NCBI GenBank assembly: GCA_032027085.1
Contig: JAVSMS010000001.1
Location: forward strand, 4,007,730 to 4,071,729
DNA length: 64,000 nucleotides
Source of the DNA: Pseudorhodoplanes sp.
GTDB taxonomy: Bacteria; Pseudomonadota; Alphaproteobacteria; Rhizobiales; Xanthobacteraceae
Direction of reading: 5' to 3'
Shown: in pieces, positions 1 through 9,530 of the stretch
Layout: each line of letters begins with the position of its first letter
How positions within the stretch are numbered: position 1 is the first letter of the stretch
Notes under the pieces: model-generated
Told to the model about the DNA's origin: nothing
The model's input: the letters and a program-made list of their open reading frames with translations, nothing else
Database searches by the model: none
Program-made: the position numbers and the translations under genes

Positions 1-83
1 TTTTTCCGGGCGGCCAGGCGGTCGGGATCGATCGGTGGGAACAGCATATCGGCAATATAGCGAGCCGCGCGGGAACTTGCCAT
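1..83 (-). CDS. pssA: CDP-diacylglycerol--serine O-phosphatidyltransferase, N-terminal fragment
   Basis: Only the first 27 or so codons are in the window; the gene runs off the left edge. The reading begins M-A-S-S-R-A-A-R and contains the block FPPIDPDR, which resembles the short hydrophilic N-terminus that precedes the first membrane helix of alphaproteobacterial PssA. The ATG lies 25 bp downstream of the psd stop on the same strand, the usual psd-pssA order. PssA would join serine to CDP-diacylglycerol in the inner membrane, making the substrate of Psd. The call rests mainly on this position, because the catalytic CDP-alcohol phosphotransferase motif lies outside the window. Confidence 0.6.
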   Translation of the reverse strand, partial: MASSRAARYIADMLFPPIDPDRLAARK

Positions 84-108
84 CGAATGCGGCGGCGCTT
101 CCTTAACG

Positions 109-807
109 TCAGCCTACCCGGTAGGTGCGCAGAGGATCGGGGGCCTTGAGATCGGCGATGATGGTTTCGCCGGCGAGCGAGGTCTGCCCCTCGGCCACCA
201 GCGGCTTCGTTCCCTCCGGCAAATAGACGTCGAGCCGCGAGCCGAAGCGGATCAGGCCGAAACGGTCGCCGGCGGCGAGCACGTCGCCCTCCCGCGAAAA
301 CGACACAATGCGCCGGGCCACAAGGCCGGCGATCTGCACCACCCCGATGCGGACATTGCCGTTGCCGATCACCAGCGAATTGCGCTCGTTGTCCTCGCTC
401 GCCTTGTCGAGATCGGCATTCAGGAATTTGCCGGCTTTGTAGACGATGCGCTCGATGCGGCCTGCCATCGGGCTGCGGTTCACGTGACAGTCGAACACGC
501 TCATGAAGACGGACACGCGCGGCAGCGGCCTGTCGCCGAGCCCAAGCTCCGCCGGCGGCACCACATTGGTGACACGACTGACGCGGCCGTCCGCGGGCGA
601 TACGATCAGACCTTCACGGACCGGCGTAACCCGTTGAGGATCGCGAAAGAAATAGGCGCACCAGGCGGTGAGAAAAGTGCCGATCCATCCGAGCGGCGTC
701 CAGATCCAGAACAAGACCAAACTCAGCAGCGCGAAGGCGCCGATGAACGGATAGCCCTCCGGATGGATGGGCGCGAGCTGGGAGCGGATAGAATTGGCAA
801 TCGACAT
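109..807 (-). CDS. psd: Phosphatidylserine decarboxylase proenzyme
   Basis: Psd decarboxylates phosphatidylserine to phosphatidylethanolamine at the inner membrane. The 232-residue product is the short form usual in alphaproteobacteria. Residues about 20-50 are hydrophobic and would anchor it. The block SPADGRV lies near residues 70-76. The self-cleavage motif FGS is at 188-190 in the context [10 protein letters not shown], so cleavage between Gly189 and Ser190 would create the pyruvoyl cofactor and leave a beta chain of 189 residues and an alpha chain of 43. The ATG start is clear. It is followed closely by pssA on the same strand, so the two successive enzymes of PE synthesis are probably co-transcribed. 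Confidence 0.96.
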   Translation of the reverse strand: MSIANSIRSQLAPIHPEGYPFIGAFALLSLVLFWIWTPLGWIGTFLTAWCAYFFRDPQRVTPVREGLIVSPADGRVSRVTNVVPPAELGLGDRPLPRVSVFMSVFDCHVNRSPMAGRIERIVYKAGKFLNADLDKASEDNERNSLVIGNGNVRIGVVQIAGLVARRIVSFSREGDVLAAGDRFGLIRFGSRLDVYLPEGTKPLVAEGQTSLAGETIIADLKAPDPLRTYRVG

Positions 808-857
808 GGCGGTTTAGTTGCCTGACTTTAAGCGCCTTCGCAAGTTGGCGCGCAGCA

Positions 858-2855
858 TCACTCAACGATATCGACCGGCGCCACGGATCGCGGTGCAGCC
901 GCGGCCGCCGATATCTCGTCCTCCACGGGCGGTGGAAGACGGTTGGGGGCAGACTCCTGCTCTCCGATTTCCGCAAGTTTCTCGCGCGCTTCCTCGGCTT
1001 TCCGCTGCTTATTCCACATGCTTTCGTAGAGACCTTTCCGGGCCAGCAACTGGCCATGCGTCCCACGCTCGGCGATCTCGCCCCGGTCGAGCACAATGAT
1101 CTCGTCGGCGCCGACAATGGTCGAGAGCCGGTGCGCGATCACCAGCGTGGTGCGGTTGCGCGAGACGCGCTCGAGTGCGTCCTGAATTTCCTTCTCAGTG
1201 TGGCTGTCGAGGGCGGAGGTCGCCTCGTCGAGCAGCAGAATCGGCGGCCCCTTCAGAATCGTGCGCGCAATGGCGACACGCTGTTTTTCGCCGCCCGACA
1301 ATTTCAGGCCGCGCTCGCCGACTTCGGTCTCGTAACCTTTCGGCGACAGCCGAATAAAGGTATCGATCTGCGCCAGCCGGGCCGCCTCCTCCACTTCTTG
1401 GTCGGTCGCTTCCCAGCGGCCGTAACGGATGTTGTAGCGGATGGTGTCGTTGAACAGCACGGTGTCCTGCGGCACCATGCCGATCGCGGCGCGCAACGAG
1501 GATTGCGTCACATCGCGGATATCCTGTCCGTCGATCAGGATGCGACCGCCCGTCACTTCATAGAAGCGGAACAGGAGCCGCGAGATCGTGGACTTGCCGG
1601 CGCCCGAGGGACCGACAATCGCCACCGTCTTGCCGGCCGGCACGTGCAGGCTGATGCCCTTGAGGATGGGCCGGTCCGGTTCGTAGGCGAATGACACATT
1701 CTCGAAACGGATATCGCCGGCGGCCACATGCAATGGTCTTGCACTCGGCTTGTCGTTGATCTCCGGATCGCGCGCGAGTATGGAGAACATGGTCTCGATA
1801 TCGGTGATAGCCTGCTTGATCTCACGATAGACCATGCCCATGAAATTCAGCGGCACATAAAGCTGGATCATCATCGCGTTGATCATGACAAAATCGCCGA
1901 CCGTGTTGGTCCCGGCCTTGATCCCATAGGCGCACATCACCATGGTGGCGGCGAGGCCGAACGTAAAGATCAGCGCCTGTCCGGCATTCAGCCAAGCGAG
2001 CGAGGTGTAGGCCTGAACGCTGGCATCCTCGTAACGCGCCATGGAACGGTCATAGCGGCGCGCCTCGCGTTCCTCGGCGACGAAGTATTTGACGGTTTCA
2101 TAATTAAGCAACGAGTCGATCGCCTTGGTGTTGGCGTCGGTGTCGCTGTCATTCATCTTCCGGCGGATGGCGATGCGCCATTCGGTGGCGATATAGGTAA
2201 ACCACATATAGGCGGCGACGGTGATCACGATTACCGCCACGTAGCGCCAGTCGAATTGCCAGAGCAGGACCGCGACGATCAAGGCGAGCTCGATGATCGT
2301 CGGCATCAATTGCAGGATCACCATCCGCACGATGATTTCGATACCGTTGCGCCCCCGCTCGAGCACGCGCGTCAGGCCGCCGGTCTTGCGCTCCAGATGG
2401 AAGCGCAGCGACAGCTTGTGCATGTGTTCAAAGGTGAGAATGGCGAGACGCCGCACGGCATGCATCGCCACCTTGGCGAACAGGCCGTCGCGCAATTGCG
2501 TCAGCGCCGCCATCAGGATGCGCATGCCGCCATAAGCCAGCGTCATGGCGATCGGCGCGGCGATCACCCAGGTGAGCCAGTGATCAAGCCAGGAGGCGTC
2601 GCTCGCAGGCGCAGGCGCCTGCCCGCTGAGCGCGTCCACCGCCCATTTGTAGGTGAAGGGCACTGTGACGGTCGCGAGCTTGGCCAGCAGCAACAGGACC
2701 ATCGCCCCCACGACGCGCAGCTTGAGATCGCCCCGGTCCGACGGCCAGATATAAGGCCAGAGCTTGAGCAGCGCAGTGAACAAACCGCCGCCCCCGATGG
2801 ATGCATGCGATGAGGACGGGTCGGGCGGCGTCACGGACCTGGAGCGAGGTGTCAT
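858..2855 (-). CDS. Atm1-type ABC exporter, fused permease and ATPase
   Basis: The 665-residue protein is a half-transporter expected to work as a homodimer in the inner membrane. Residues about 45-350 form the six-helix domain and include QLYVPLNFMG, a stretch typical of Atm1/HMT1/ABCB7 exporters of glutathione-linked sulfur or metal compounds. The nucleotide-binding domain follows, with Walker A GPSGAGKST at 415-423, signature LSGGEKQ at 519-525 and Walker B ILLLDEATSALD ending near 550. The last 50 residues are acidic and low in complexity. Family members export glutathione persulfide-like compounds or metal-glutathione conjugates; the substrate cannot be read from sequence. It starts 199 bp from the divergent LOG-family gene and ends 50 bp before psd. 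Confidence 0.92.
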   Translation of the reverse strand: MTPRSRSVTPPDPSSSHASIGGGGLFTALLKLWPYIWPSDRGDLKLRVVGAMVLLLLAKLATVTVPFTYKWAVDALSGQAPAPASDASWLDHWLTWVIAAPIAMTLAYGGMRILMAALTQLRDGLFAKVAMHAVRRLAILTFEHMHKLSLRFHLERKTGGLTRVLERGRNGIEIIVRMVILQLMPTIIELALIVAVLLWQFDWRYVAVIVITVAAYMWFTYIATEWRIAIRRKMNDSDTDANTKAIDSLLNYETVKYFVAEEREARRYDRSMARYEDASVQAYTSLAWLNAGQALIFTFGLAATMVMCAYGIKAGTNTVGDFVMINAMMIQLYVPLNFMGMVYREIKQAITDIETMFSILARDPEINDKPSARPLHVAAGDIRFENVSFAYEPDRPILKGISLHVPAGKTVAIVGPSGAGKSTISRLLFRFYEVTGGRILIDGQDIRDVTQSSLRAAIGMVPQDTVLFNDTIRYNIRYGRWEATDQEVEEAARLAQIDTFIRLSPKGYETEVGERGLKLSGGEKQRVAIARTILKGPPILLLDEATSALDSHTEKEIQDALERVSRNRTTLVIAHRLSTIVGADEIIVLDRGEIAERGTHGQLLARKGLYESMWNKQRKAEEAREKLAEIGEQESAPNRLPPPVEDEISAAAAAPRSVAPVDIVE

Positions 2856-3054
2856 CAGTGTTTAACCGGCGGGCTCAAGCATGGCTGGCAGGGCGAGATG
2901 TCATATAGGTATTTTGCCCTCTCCGCCCAGCGGTTTGGCCGCCAATCGGCCGGCCAGACACAAGAGCGGCACTTGGAATAGGCATATCAGGGTCCTACAT
3001 CAACGTCCGGCCCGCCTTTGACGCCCTTTTGCATCCAGTGCCACAGTCCGCTGC

Positions 3055-3660
3055 ATGACCGAGATTCGAAATATCTGTGTCTATTGCGGTTCCGGACCCG
3101 GAACCGATCCCAGTTTCATCAACGCCGCGCATACTTTCGGGGCCATCATGGCCGAAAGCCATGTGCGCCTGATCTATGGCGGCGGCTCGGTCGGCCTGAT
3201 GGGCGCGGTCGCCGCGTCGGTTCTGGCCAAGGGCGGACAGGCGACCGGCATCATTCCGGAATTCCTGGCCGGCAAGGAACGGCCGATGGTCGATGTGCAG
3301 GAGCTGATCGTCACGCGCGACATGCATGAGCGCAAGCGCATCATGTTCGAGCGCTCGGACGCTTTCGTTGCCCTGCCAGGCGGCATCGGCACGCTGGAAG
3401 AACTGGTCGAGCAGCTCACCTGGGCGCAGCTTGGCCGTCACAAGAAGCCGATCCTGATTGCGAATATCAACGGTTTCTGGGACCCGCTGCGTGCGTTGCT
3501 CGACCACATGAAGGAGCTCGCATTCATTCACACGGCCAACAACGTCAATCTGCTCTGCGCCGACCATGTGGAAGAGATCCTGCCGATGCTGCGGAAAGCC
3601 GCGCGCAGGGTTTCGGAAGCCGAGAAGCTGATGGAAGCGGGAACGGCGGAGAGGTTGTGA
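3055..3660 (+). CDS. LOG family (Lonely Guy) cytokinin-type nucleotide hydrolase
   Basis: This 201-residue protein belongs to the LOG/TIGR00730 family, which cleaves nucleoside 5'-monophosphates, in the best-known case cytokinin riboside monophosphates, to free base and ribose phosphate. The nucleotide-binding loop GGGSVGLMGA is at about residues 41-50, and the family motif PGGIGTLEE, carrying the catalytic glutamate, is at about 108-116. A Rossmann-like start (ICVYCGSGPGTDP) supports the ATG chosen, although no strong ribosome binding site precedes it. In bacteria the true substrate is often unknown, so a house-cleaning nucleotide hydrolase is as likely as hormone production. It is a single gene with no linked partner. 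Confidence 0.9.
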   Translation: MTEIRNICVYCGSGPGTDPSFINAAHTFGAIMAESHVRLIYGGGSVGLMGAVAASVLAKGGQATGIIPEFLAGKERPMVDVQELIVTRDMHERKRIMFERSDAFVALPGGIGTLEELVEQLTWAQLGRHKKPILIANINGFWDPLRALLDHMKELAFIHTANNVNLLCADHVEEILPMLRKAARRVSEAEKLMEAGTAERL

Positions 3661-3690
3661 TCTCCCTTCCCCGCGCAGCGGGAAAGGTGT

Positions 3691-4071
3691 TCATTTCACA
3701 AAGGTCACCGCTTCGATGCGATTGCCGTCCGGATCACGGATGAAGGCGGCATAATAGCCCTCTCCGTGCTGCGGACGCAGACCCGCCTCGCCATCGGATG
3801 CTCCGCCGGCCTTGAGCGCTGCCGCGTGAAAGGTATCGACCATTTCCTGTGACGATGCACGCAGGGCGATGTGCATGCCTGAATCGTCCTCGACTTTTTT
3901 CATCCACGGACGATGATTGATCCAGAATTCTGGATACTTCTTTCCGAAGGCAATGGTCGCCGGACGCGTTTCCAGCTTTTGATAGCCGAGCGCGCCAAGC
4001 ACCGTTTCGTAGAATTCGGCAGAGCGATCGAGGTCGCTGACAGAGACGGAGATGTGGTCGATCATGGTCAT
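3691..4071 (-). CDS. VOC (glyoxalase/bleomycin-resistance) family protein
   Basis: The 126-residue product has the paired beta-alpha-beta-beta-beta modules of the vicinal oxygen chelate fold: IDHISVSVSDLDRSAEFYE at the N-terminus and YYAAFIRDPDGNRIEAV at the C-terminus. The first-module His and the late Glu are the usual metal ligands. The chosen ATG follows a GAAGGA ribosome binding site; an in-frame extension upstream would read into a palindromic repeat and is not favoured. VOC members include lyases, dioxygenases and resistance proteins, and nothing here names the substrate. It converges on the LOG-family gene. Confidence 0.85.
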   Translation of the reverse strand: MTMIDHISVSVSDLDRSAEFYETVLGALGYQKLETRPATIAFGKKYPEFWINHRPWMKKVEDDSGMHIALRASSQEMVDTFHAAALKAGGASDGEAGLRPQHGEGYYAAFIRDPDGNRIEAVTFVK

Positions 4072-4079
4072 CTTTCCTT

Positions 4080-4205
4080 CGTCATGTCCGCGCACCCCGG
4101 TCCGGCCGAAGACCGGCCGGAGTGTAAACTTGTCGCGGGCATGCACGTCTTTCTTCGCTGCAGCCGATCAAGCCGTGGAAGGCCCCGACAAGCCCGGCCA
4201 TGACG
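4080..4205. repeat. RPE-like intergenic palindromic repeat, copy 1
   Basis: The element begins CGTCATG and ends CATGACG and contains GTCGCGGGCATGCACGTCTT near its middle. It matches the copy near 44.1 kb in its outer ends, in the GCACGTCTT/CCACGTCTT block and in GACAAGCCCGGCCATGACG. Copy 1 has extra bases in the left arm, including an inverted GGTCCGGCC/GGCCGGA pair. This is the general form of the repeats scattered between genes in Bradyrhizobium-like genomes. It fills the space between the VOC gene start and the cimA stop. Confidence 0.75.
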
Positions 4206-4209
4206 GTCT

Positions 4210-5805
4210 CTATGCCGTCGCGCCGGACTTCACCAGCTTGTACACGACGGAATCCATCAGTGCCTGGAACGAAGCGTCGATGATATTCGGCGACACGCCG
4301 ATGGTGGTCCAGCGTTCGCCGTTCTCGTCCTCGCTTTCGATCAGCACCCGCGTCACCGCCCCGGTGCCCGCGTTGAGGATACGCACGCGATAATCGCGCA
4401 GCTTCAGCCCCTCGATATATTTCTGATACTTGCCGAGATCTTTTCGCAGCGCCACGTCGAGCGCATTGACCGGCCCGTTACCCTCGGCCGCCGAGATCAG
4501 CGTCTCGCCCGCGACCTTCACCTTCACCACCGCCATCGCCACGGTGACGCGCTTGCCAACGGCATTGTAGCGCTGCTCGACATTCACATCGAACTGATCG
4601 ACGTCGAAATAATCGGGCACCTTGCCGAGAATGCGCCGGGCCAGCAGGTCGAATGACGCATCGGCGCTTTCGTAGGCATAGCCGGACGCCTCGCGCTCCT
4701 TCACCTCATCGAGCAGGCGCGCGACGCGCGGATCGTTCTTATCGACCTGGATACCGATGCGCTCCAGCTCCGACAGCACATTGGAACGCCCGCCCTGATC
4801 GGACACCATCACCTTGCGGTGATTGCCCACTGTTTCCGGCGCGACATGCTCGTAGGTCGCGGGATCCTTGAGGATCGCCGAGGCATGAATGCCGGCCTTG
4901 GTGGCGAAGGCGCTATCGCCGACATAAGGCGCATGGCGATTGGGCGCGCGGTTGAGCATGTCGTCGAGCCTGCGCGAGGCCGCGGCAAGATTCTTGAGCT
5001 GCTCGTCCGAGATGTTGATCTCGAATTTGTCGGCAAATTCCTTTTTCAGCCTCAGCGTCGGAATAATGGACACCAGGTTGGCGTTGCCGCAGCGTTCGCC
5101 GATGCCGTTCAGCGTGCCCTGGATCTGGCGGGCGCCGGCGCGCACCGCGGCGAGAGAATTCGCCACCGCCTGCTCGGTGTCATTATGCGCATGGATGCCG
5201 ACATATGCGCCGGGAATGTGTTTGACCACCGCGCCGACGATCTCTTCGACCTCGTGCGGCAGCGTGCCGCCATTGGTGTCGCACAGCACCACCCAGCGCG
5301 CGCCGGACTCATAGGCGACCCTGGCGCAGGCCAGCGCATATTCCGGATTGCTCTTGTAGCCGTCAAAGAAATGCTCGCAGTCGACCAGCACCTCGCGGCC
5401 CGTGTCCTTGGCCGCCTTCACGCTGTCGCGGATGGAGGCCAAATTCTCCTCATCGGTCGTCTCCAGCGCGACGCGCACGTGATAGTCCCAGGATTTGGCG
5501 ACAAAGCAGATGGCATCAGCCTTCGCGTGCAGCAGCGCGGAGAGCCCGGGATCATTCGAGGCAGAACGGCCGGGACGACGGGTCATGCCGAAGGCCGTGA
5601 AGGTGGCGCCAAGCTTGCGCGTCTCGCTGAACAATTCGGTGTCTGTGGGATTGGCGCCGGGATAGCCGCCCTCGACATAATCCAGGCCGAGCTTGTCCAG
5701 CATCTCCGCCACCACGAGCTTGTCGTGCAGGGTGAAATCCACGCCGTTCATCTGCGCGCCGTCGCGCAAGGTGGTGTCGAAAAGATAGAGCCGCTCTCTG
5801 GCCAT
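4210..5805 (-). CDS. cimA: (R)-citramalate synthase
   Basis: CimA condenses pyruvate with acetyl-CoA to give (R)-citramalate, the entry to the threonine-independent isoleucine route. At 531 residues it has the length of the TIGR00977 group. The HMGL-like TIM barrel begins with FDTTLRDGAQ (DTTLRDG at residues 10-16), and the metal-binding HAHNDTEQAVANS and GTLNGIGERCGNANL blocks follow. A LeuA-type C-terminal regulatory domain occupies roughly residues 390-525. The ATG overlaps the stop of the upstream 37-codon gene (TAATG), so translation is probably coupled. Homocitrate and isopropylmalate synthases are relatives, but the N-terminal wording and length favour citramalate synthase. Confidence 0.93.
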   Translation of the reverse strand: MARERLYLFDTTLRDGAQMNGVDFTLHDKLVVAEMLDKLGLDYVEGGYPGANPTDTELFSETRKLGATFTAFGMTRRPGRSASNDPGLSALLHAKADAICFVAKSWDYHVRVALETTDEENLASIRDSVKAAKDTGREVLVDCEHFFDGYKSNPEYALACARVAYESGARWVVLCDTNGGTLPHEVEEIVGAVVKHIPGAYVGIHAHNDTEQAVANSLAAVRAGARQIQGTLNGIGERCGNANLVSIIPTLRLKKEFADKFEINISDEQLKNLAAASRRLDDMLNRAPNRHAPYVGDSAFATKAGIHASAILKDPATYEHVAPETVGNHRKVMVSDQGGRSNVLSELERIGIQVDKNDPRVARLLDEVKEREASGYAYESADASFDLLARRILGKVPDYFDVDQFDVNVEQRYNAVGKRVTVAMAVVKVKVAGETLISAAEGNGPVNALDVALRKDLGKYQKYIEGLKLRDYRVRILNAGTGAVTRVLIESEDENGERWTTIGVSPNIIDASFQALMDSVVYKLVKSGATA

Positions 5806-5918
5806 TACAGCAATCCATACACATAAAGCGCCAGCAGAACGGCCGCCGCTATGATGATCACCTTCAGCGCAATGTAATAGAGCCAGTGGCGCGGGAATGG
5901 CGTGTCGGGACGTTTCAT
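5805..5918 (-). CDS. Small single-span membrane protein, 37 aa, upstream of cimA
   Basis: The product has a short basic start (MKRPDTPFPRHWLYY) followed by one membrane helix (IALKVIIIAAAVLLALYVYGLL) that runs to the C-terminus. The ATG is preceded by a strong GAGGAGG ribosome binding site. The stop shares bases with the cimA start (TAATG), and the gene begins 7 bp after the stop of another tiny membrane-protein gene. The good ribosome binding site, the junctions and the clean hydrophobic helix support a real gene. No function can be named; it may anchor or modulate a neighbour, or act in translational coupling. Confidence 0.7.
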   Translation of the reverse strand: MKRPDTPFPRHWLYYIALKVIIIAAAVLLALYVYGLL

Positions 5919-5925
5919 GGCCTCC

Positions 5926-6012
5926 TCACCACAGGTAATAGTTCGCTGCGAGCGCAACGGCGACGACGATGGCGATCGCCGAAACAATGATGTGATGGCG
6001 CTGCAGATTCAT
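5926..6012 (-). CDS. Small single-span membrane protein, 28 aa
   Basis: The reading is MNLQRHH followed by a hydrophobic stretch (IIVSAIAIVVAVALAANYYLW) that forms one helix, ending at TGA. Its ATG overlaps the stop of the upstream GNAT gene as ATGA, and a GGGAC block lies just upstream as a possible ribosome binding site. It is followed 7 bp later by the 37-residue gene. Its short length would make automated callers miss it. The tight junctions on both sides and the helix with no charged residues suggest a true micro-protein. Function unknown. Confidence 0.6.
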   Translation of the reverse strand: MNLQRHHIIVSAIAIVVAVALAANYYLW

Positions 6013-6512
6013 TGCACGTCCCGCTTGCCGCCGAGCGGCTTTTCCATGCTGGTATTGGCGAGCCATTCGCCGCCGCGCGACACCGAATTGCGCTGCATTG
6101 GGACGTAGCCGCGCTTCCTGAAGAAATCATGCGCGGTGTCGCTGGCTTCGACCTTCAGTTTCGTCGCGCCGCGCGCGCCGGCGAGCTTTTCCAGCGCATC
6201 AATGAGCATGGAGGCTGCGCCCTGCCCGGTGGCGGCGGGGTGAACGTAAAGCATGTCGATGCCGTCATTGCCTTTCAGCGAGGCGAATCCGACCGGCGAG
6301 CCGTCGAGTGTGGCGATCAATGTGAGTTGCTCGCCGAGCAGCTTACCGAAGGCCGCCTCGTCGTCGACAGCGGTGAGCCAGGCTTCGATTTGCGCGTCGG
6401 AATAATCTTCCGCCGCAAGCTCCTCGACGCTGGCGCGGAAGATTTCCGTGAGCAGCGGCGCATCCGCGGCAAGGAAGGGGCGCATGGCGAGGGTGGGATT
6501 GGCGCTGGCCAT
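6009..6512 (-). CDS. GNAT family N-acetyltransferase
   Basis: The 167-residue protein shows the GNAT core: an N-terminal MRPFLAADAPLLTEIFRASV segment, the central strand GFASLKGNDGIDMLYVHPAATGQGAASMLIDALE carrying the acetyl-CoA loop (Q/R-x-x-G-x-A, here ATGQGAA, near residues 97-103), and the late DFFRKRGY motif. It would transfer an acetyl group from acetyl-CoA to an amine that cannot be named from sequence. It is the first gene of a compact string (GNAT, 28-aa, 37-aa, cimA) in which the junctions overlap or are only 7 bp apart. Confidence 0.88.
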   Translation of the reverse strand: MASANPTLAMRPFLAADAPLLTEIFRASVEELAAEDYSDAQIEAWLTAVDDEAAFGKLLGEQLTLIATLDGSPVGFASLKGNDGIDMLYVHPAATGQGAASMLIDALEKLAGARGATKLKVEASDTAHDFFRKRGYVPMQRNSVSRGGEWLANTSMEKPLGGKRDVQ

Positions 6513-6536
6513 TATCGAGCGCCTTTCTCTTCTTTG

Positions 6537-6679
6537 CCTCTCCCCGCGTGCGGGGAGAGGTCGATTGCCAGGCGAGGCGAAGGCGATCGCGCGAGGGGCA
6601 ATCGGAATGAGGGTAATGCCCCCTCACCCGCCTCGCGCCTACGGCGCTCGGCACCCTCTCCCCGCATGCGGGGAGAGGG
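6537..6679. repeat. Intergenic repeat with two CTCTCCCCGC/GCGGGGAGAG palindromes
   Basis: Two near-identical perfect palindromes bound the element: CCTCTCCCCGC-GT-GCGGGGAGAGG at 6537-6560 and CCCTCTCCCCGC-AT-GCGGGGAGAGGG at 6654-6679. Between them lies GAGGGGCAA...GGGTAATGCCCCCTC, which can also pair. Elements of this form are common between genes in Hyphomicrobiales. It fills most of the gap between cysS and the GNAT gene. Either hairpin could stall transcription, but neither is followed by a T-run in the sense of the genes. Confidence 0.8.
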
Positions 6680-6708
6680 AAAGACTGCGCGCTCCGCCTT
6701 CATAGCCA

Positions 6709-8073
<1,365 letters not shown>

Positions 8074-8281
8074 GCGAAGTCTGTCCCCTGGCGCCTGCTG
8101 GCCCCGGGCGTTCTCTTTATCGCAATGGACAAAAGACGGCCGCAGCCAGCGTGAGCGCTAGCGAATAATCTCCCGGCAAATGCCGAAAATTGCGTTGCGG
8201 CCGATCATGGGGCGGACAATGGCCGAACCCCCATTGCGCCGTCAAGTGGCGGGATTCGGCCGTAGCAGGAGGTTCGATGGC

Positions 8282-8312
8282 AAAAGCCCGCCCCTTTGAC
8301 CGGGCGGGCCTT
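8282..8312 (-). terminator. Rho-independent terminator of the YeeE/YedE pair
   Basis: On the minus strand an 8-bp GC stem (GCCCGCCC/GGGCGGGC) with an 8-base loop is followed by TTTT, starting 5 bp after the stop of the second YeeE/YedE gene. The remaining bases back to cysS hold no further gene that I can support. Confidence 0.75.
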
Positions 8313-8316
8313 GGTT

Positions 8317-8952
8317 TCATTCGGCCGGCGCGGTGTAACGGGTCACGATGCCGGGGCTGCGGCCGGGGCCGCCGGTCGGATCGTGCCGTTCCATCTCCAC
8401 CCGCCAGGGCCGCCAGCGTTCCAGCGCAACCAGACCGACAACGATCAGGGCGGCAAAGATCAGCGCCAGGGTGACGAAACCACCGGGCAGCAGATCGACC
8501 AGCGTCATCTTGCCAAGATTGCCAAGCCCGATCCCGGACCAGTCCAGCGCCCTGTCGATCTCCTTCTGGTAAAGTCCGTACGTGTAGCCGCCGGCCAGAC
8601 CTCCAGCGATGACCGCCCAGGCATCCTTGTAGCCGGCCCCGAGCTGCGCCAGCGCGGTACCGGGACACGCGCCGGCGAATACGATGCCGGCACCGAGCAG
8701 CAACCCACCGACAATCATGTGGCCGACGAGCGCCGCCTTCACACTGAGCTGCACGACGCCGAGGCCATGCAGAACCGCAAGCACGACGAGGCCGGTGGCG
8801 ATCGCCGACAGCATCACCTTGATCATGGTGAAGTTGGTCATTTGAAACTGGCCGATTAAGAAGCCGGGCTCCATTACCCGCGCCTTTTCAAGCGCAAGCC
8901 CGAACAGCACGCCCATGACGAGGCCGAGAAGAATGGCGGGAATAAGTGACAT
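8317..8952 (-). CDS. YeeE/YedE (sulfur-compound transporter) half-protein B
   Basis: A 211-residue membrane protein of the DUF395/YeeE-YedE family, related to TsuA thiosulfate channels and PmpAB. It starts MSLIPAILLGLVMGVLFGLALE, has about five helices, and carries the conserved cysteine motif GACPGTALAQLGAG near residues 94-107. The ATG is chosen because a GGAGG ribosome binding site precedes it; upstream in-frame sequence belongs to the first half-gene. It follows half-protein A by 11 bp, and the two halves together would equal one full-length channel. Import of thiosulfate or another reduced sulfur species is the likely role, given the BigR-like repressor next door. Confidence 0.85.
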   Translation of the reverse strand: MSLIPAILLGLVMGVLFGLALEKARVMEPGFLIGQFQMTNFTMIKVMLSAIATGLVVLAVLHGLGVVQLSVKAALVGHMIVGGLLLGAGIVFAGACPGTALAQLGAGYKDAWAVIAGGLAGGYTYGLYQKEIDRALDWSGIGLGNLGKMTLVDLLPGGFVTLALIFAALIVVGLVALERWRPWRVEMERHDPTGGPGRSPGIVTRYTAPAE

Positions 8953-8963
8953 GACAGCCTCCG

Positions 8964-9479
8964 TTACGCGCGCTTGAGAAAGGCAGAGATCGCGATGCCG
9001 CTGGCAAATATCGCCGCCATCGCGATCAGCGACGACACCGCAAGTTGCGACAGACCGGACAGACCGTGCCCGGAGGTGCAGCCATTGGCGATGCGCGCGC
9101 CGAGCAGGAGAACGAAACCGCCGGCAAAGGCCACCAGCAACCGAAGCGTGAATGAATGGAGGCCCATCACCCTGCCCCACATTTCCGACATGGCCGGACG
9201 CATGGTGCGCGACATTCTTGCGGACATGAACGCGCCGACGGCGACGCCGATCACAAGCGCCACCTGCCACCAATCCTTGGCGGTGGAAACATGTGACTTG
9301 AAATAGGGAATGGCCGCGACGGCGGGATCAAAGACGGCGGCGATGCTTGCAGCCACCGTCACGAAGGACGAGGAGGCGCCAAGCGCGGTATTCATCAGAA
9401 GAAAGGCAGGAATCTGCAGGAGCCCGATCAATATGCCTGCTGCATAAGGCGACCAGACCCGGGCGGCGAGAATCGACAT
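8964..9479 (-). CDS. YeeE/YedE (sulfur-compound transporter) half-protein A
   Basis: The 171-residue membrane protein starts MSILAARVWSPYAAGILIGLLQIPAF and carries the family cysteine in GARIANGCTSGHGLSGLSQLA near residues 124-144. A GGGAG ribosome binding site lies 9 bases before the ATG. With half-protein B downstream it makes a two-gene operon for uptake of a reduced sulfur compound across the inner membrane. Its promoter lies in the shared region with the ArsR-family gene and contains that gene's likely operators, so control by sulfide or persulfide is expected. No sulfurtransferase or dioxygenase is attached here, unlike many such operons. Confidence 0.85.
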   Translation of the reverse strand: MSILAARVWSPYAAGILIGLLQIPAFLLMNTALGASSSFVTVAASIAAVFDPAVAAIPYFKSHVSTAKDWWQVALVIGVAVGAFMSARMSRTMRPAMSEMWGRVMGLHSFTLRLLVAFAGGFVLLLGARIANGCTSGHGLSGLSQLAVSSLIAMAAIFASGIAISAFLKRA

Positions 9480-9500
9480 GGCGATGCTCCCTGTTATGCC

Positions 9501-9530
9501 TTGTAAAGTCCCACAATGCTCTTTTATATT
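9501..9530 (+). promoter_or_regulatory. Candidate sigma-70 promoter of the BigR-like gene
   Basis: TTGTAA at 9501-9506 and TATATT at 9525-9530 are spaced by 18 bases. Transcription from here would begin at or next to the ATG at 9538, so the mRNA may be leaderless; this fits the absence of a ribosome binding site before that ATG. The -10 box overlaps the first operator palindrome. Confidence 0.45.
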
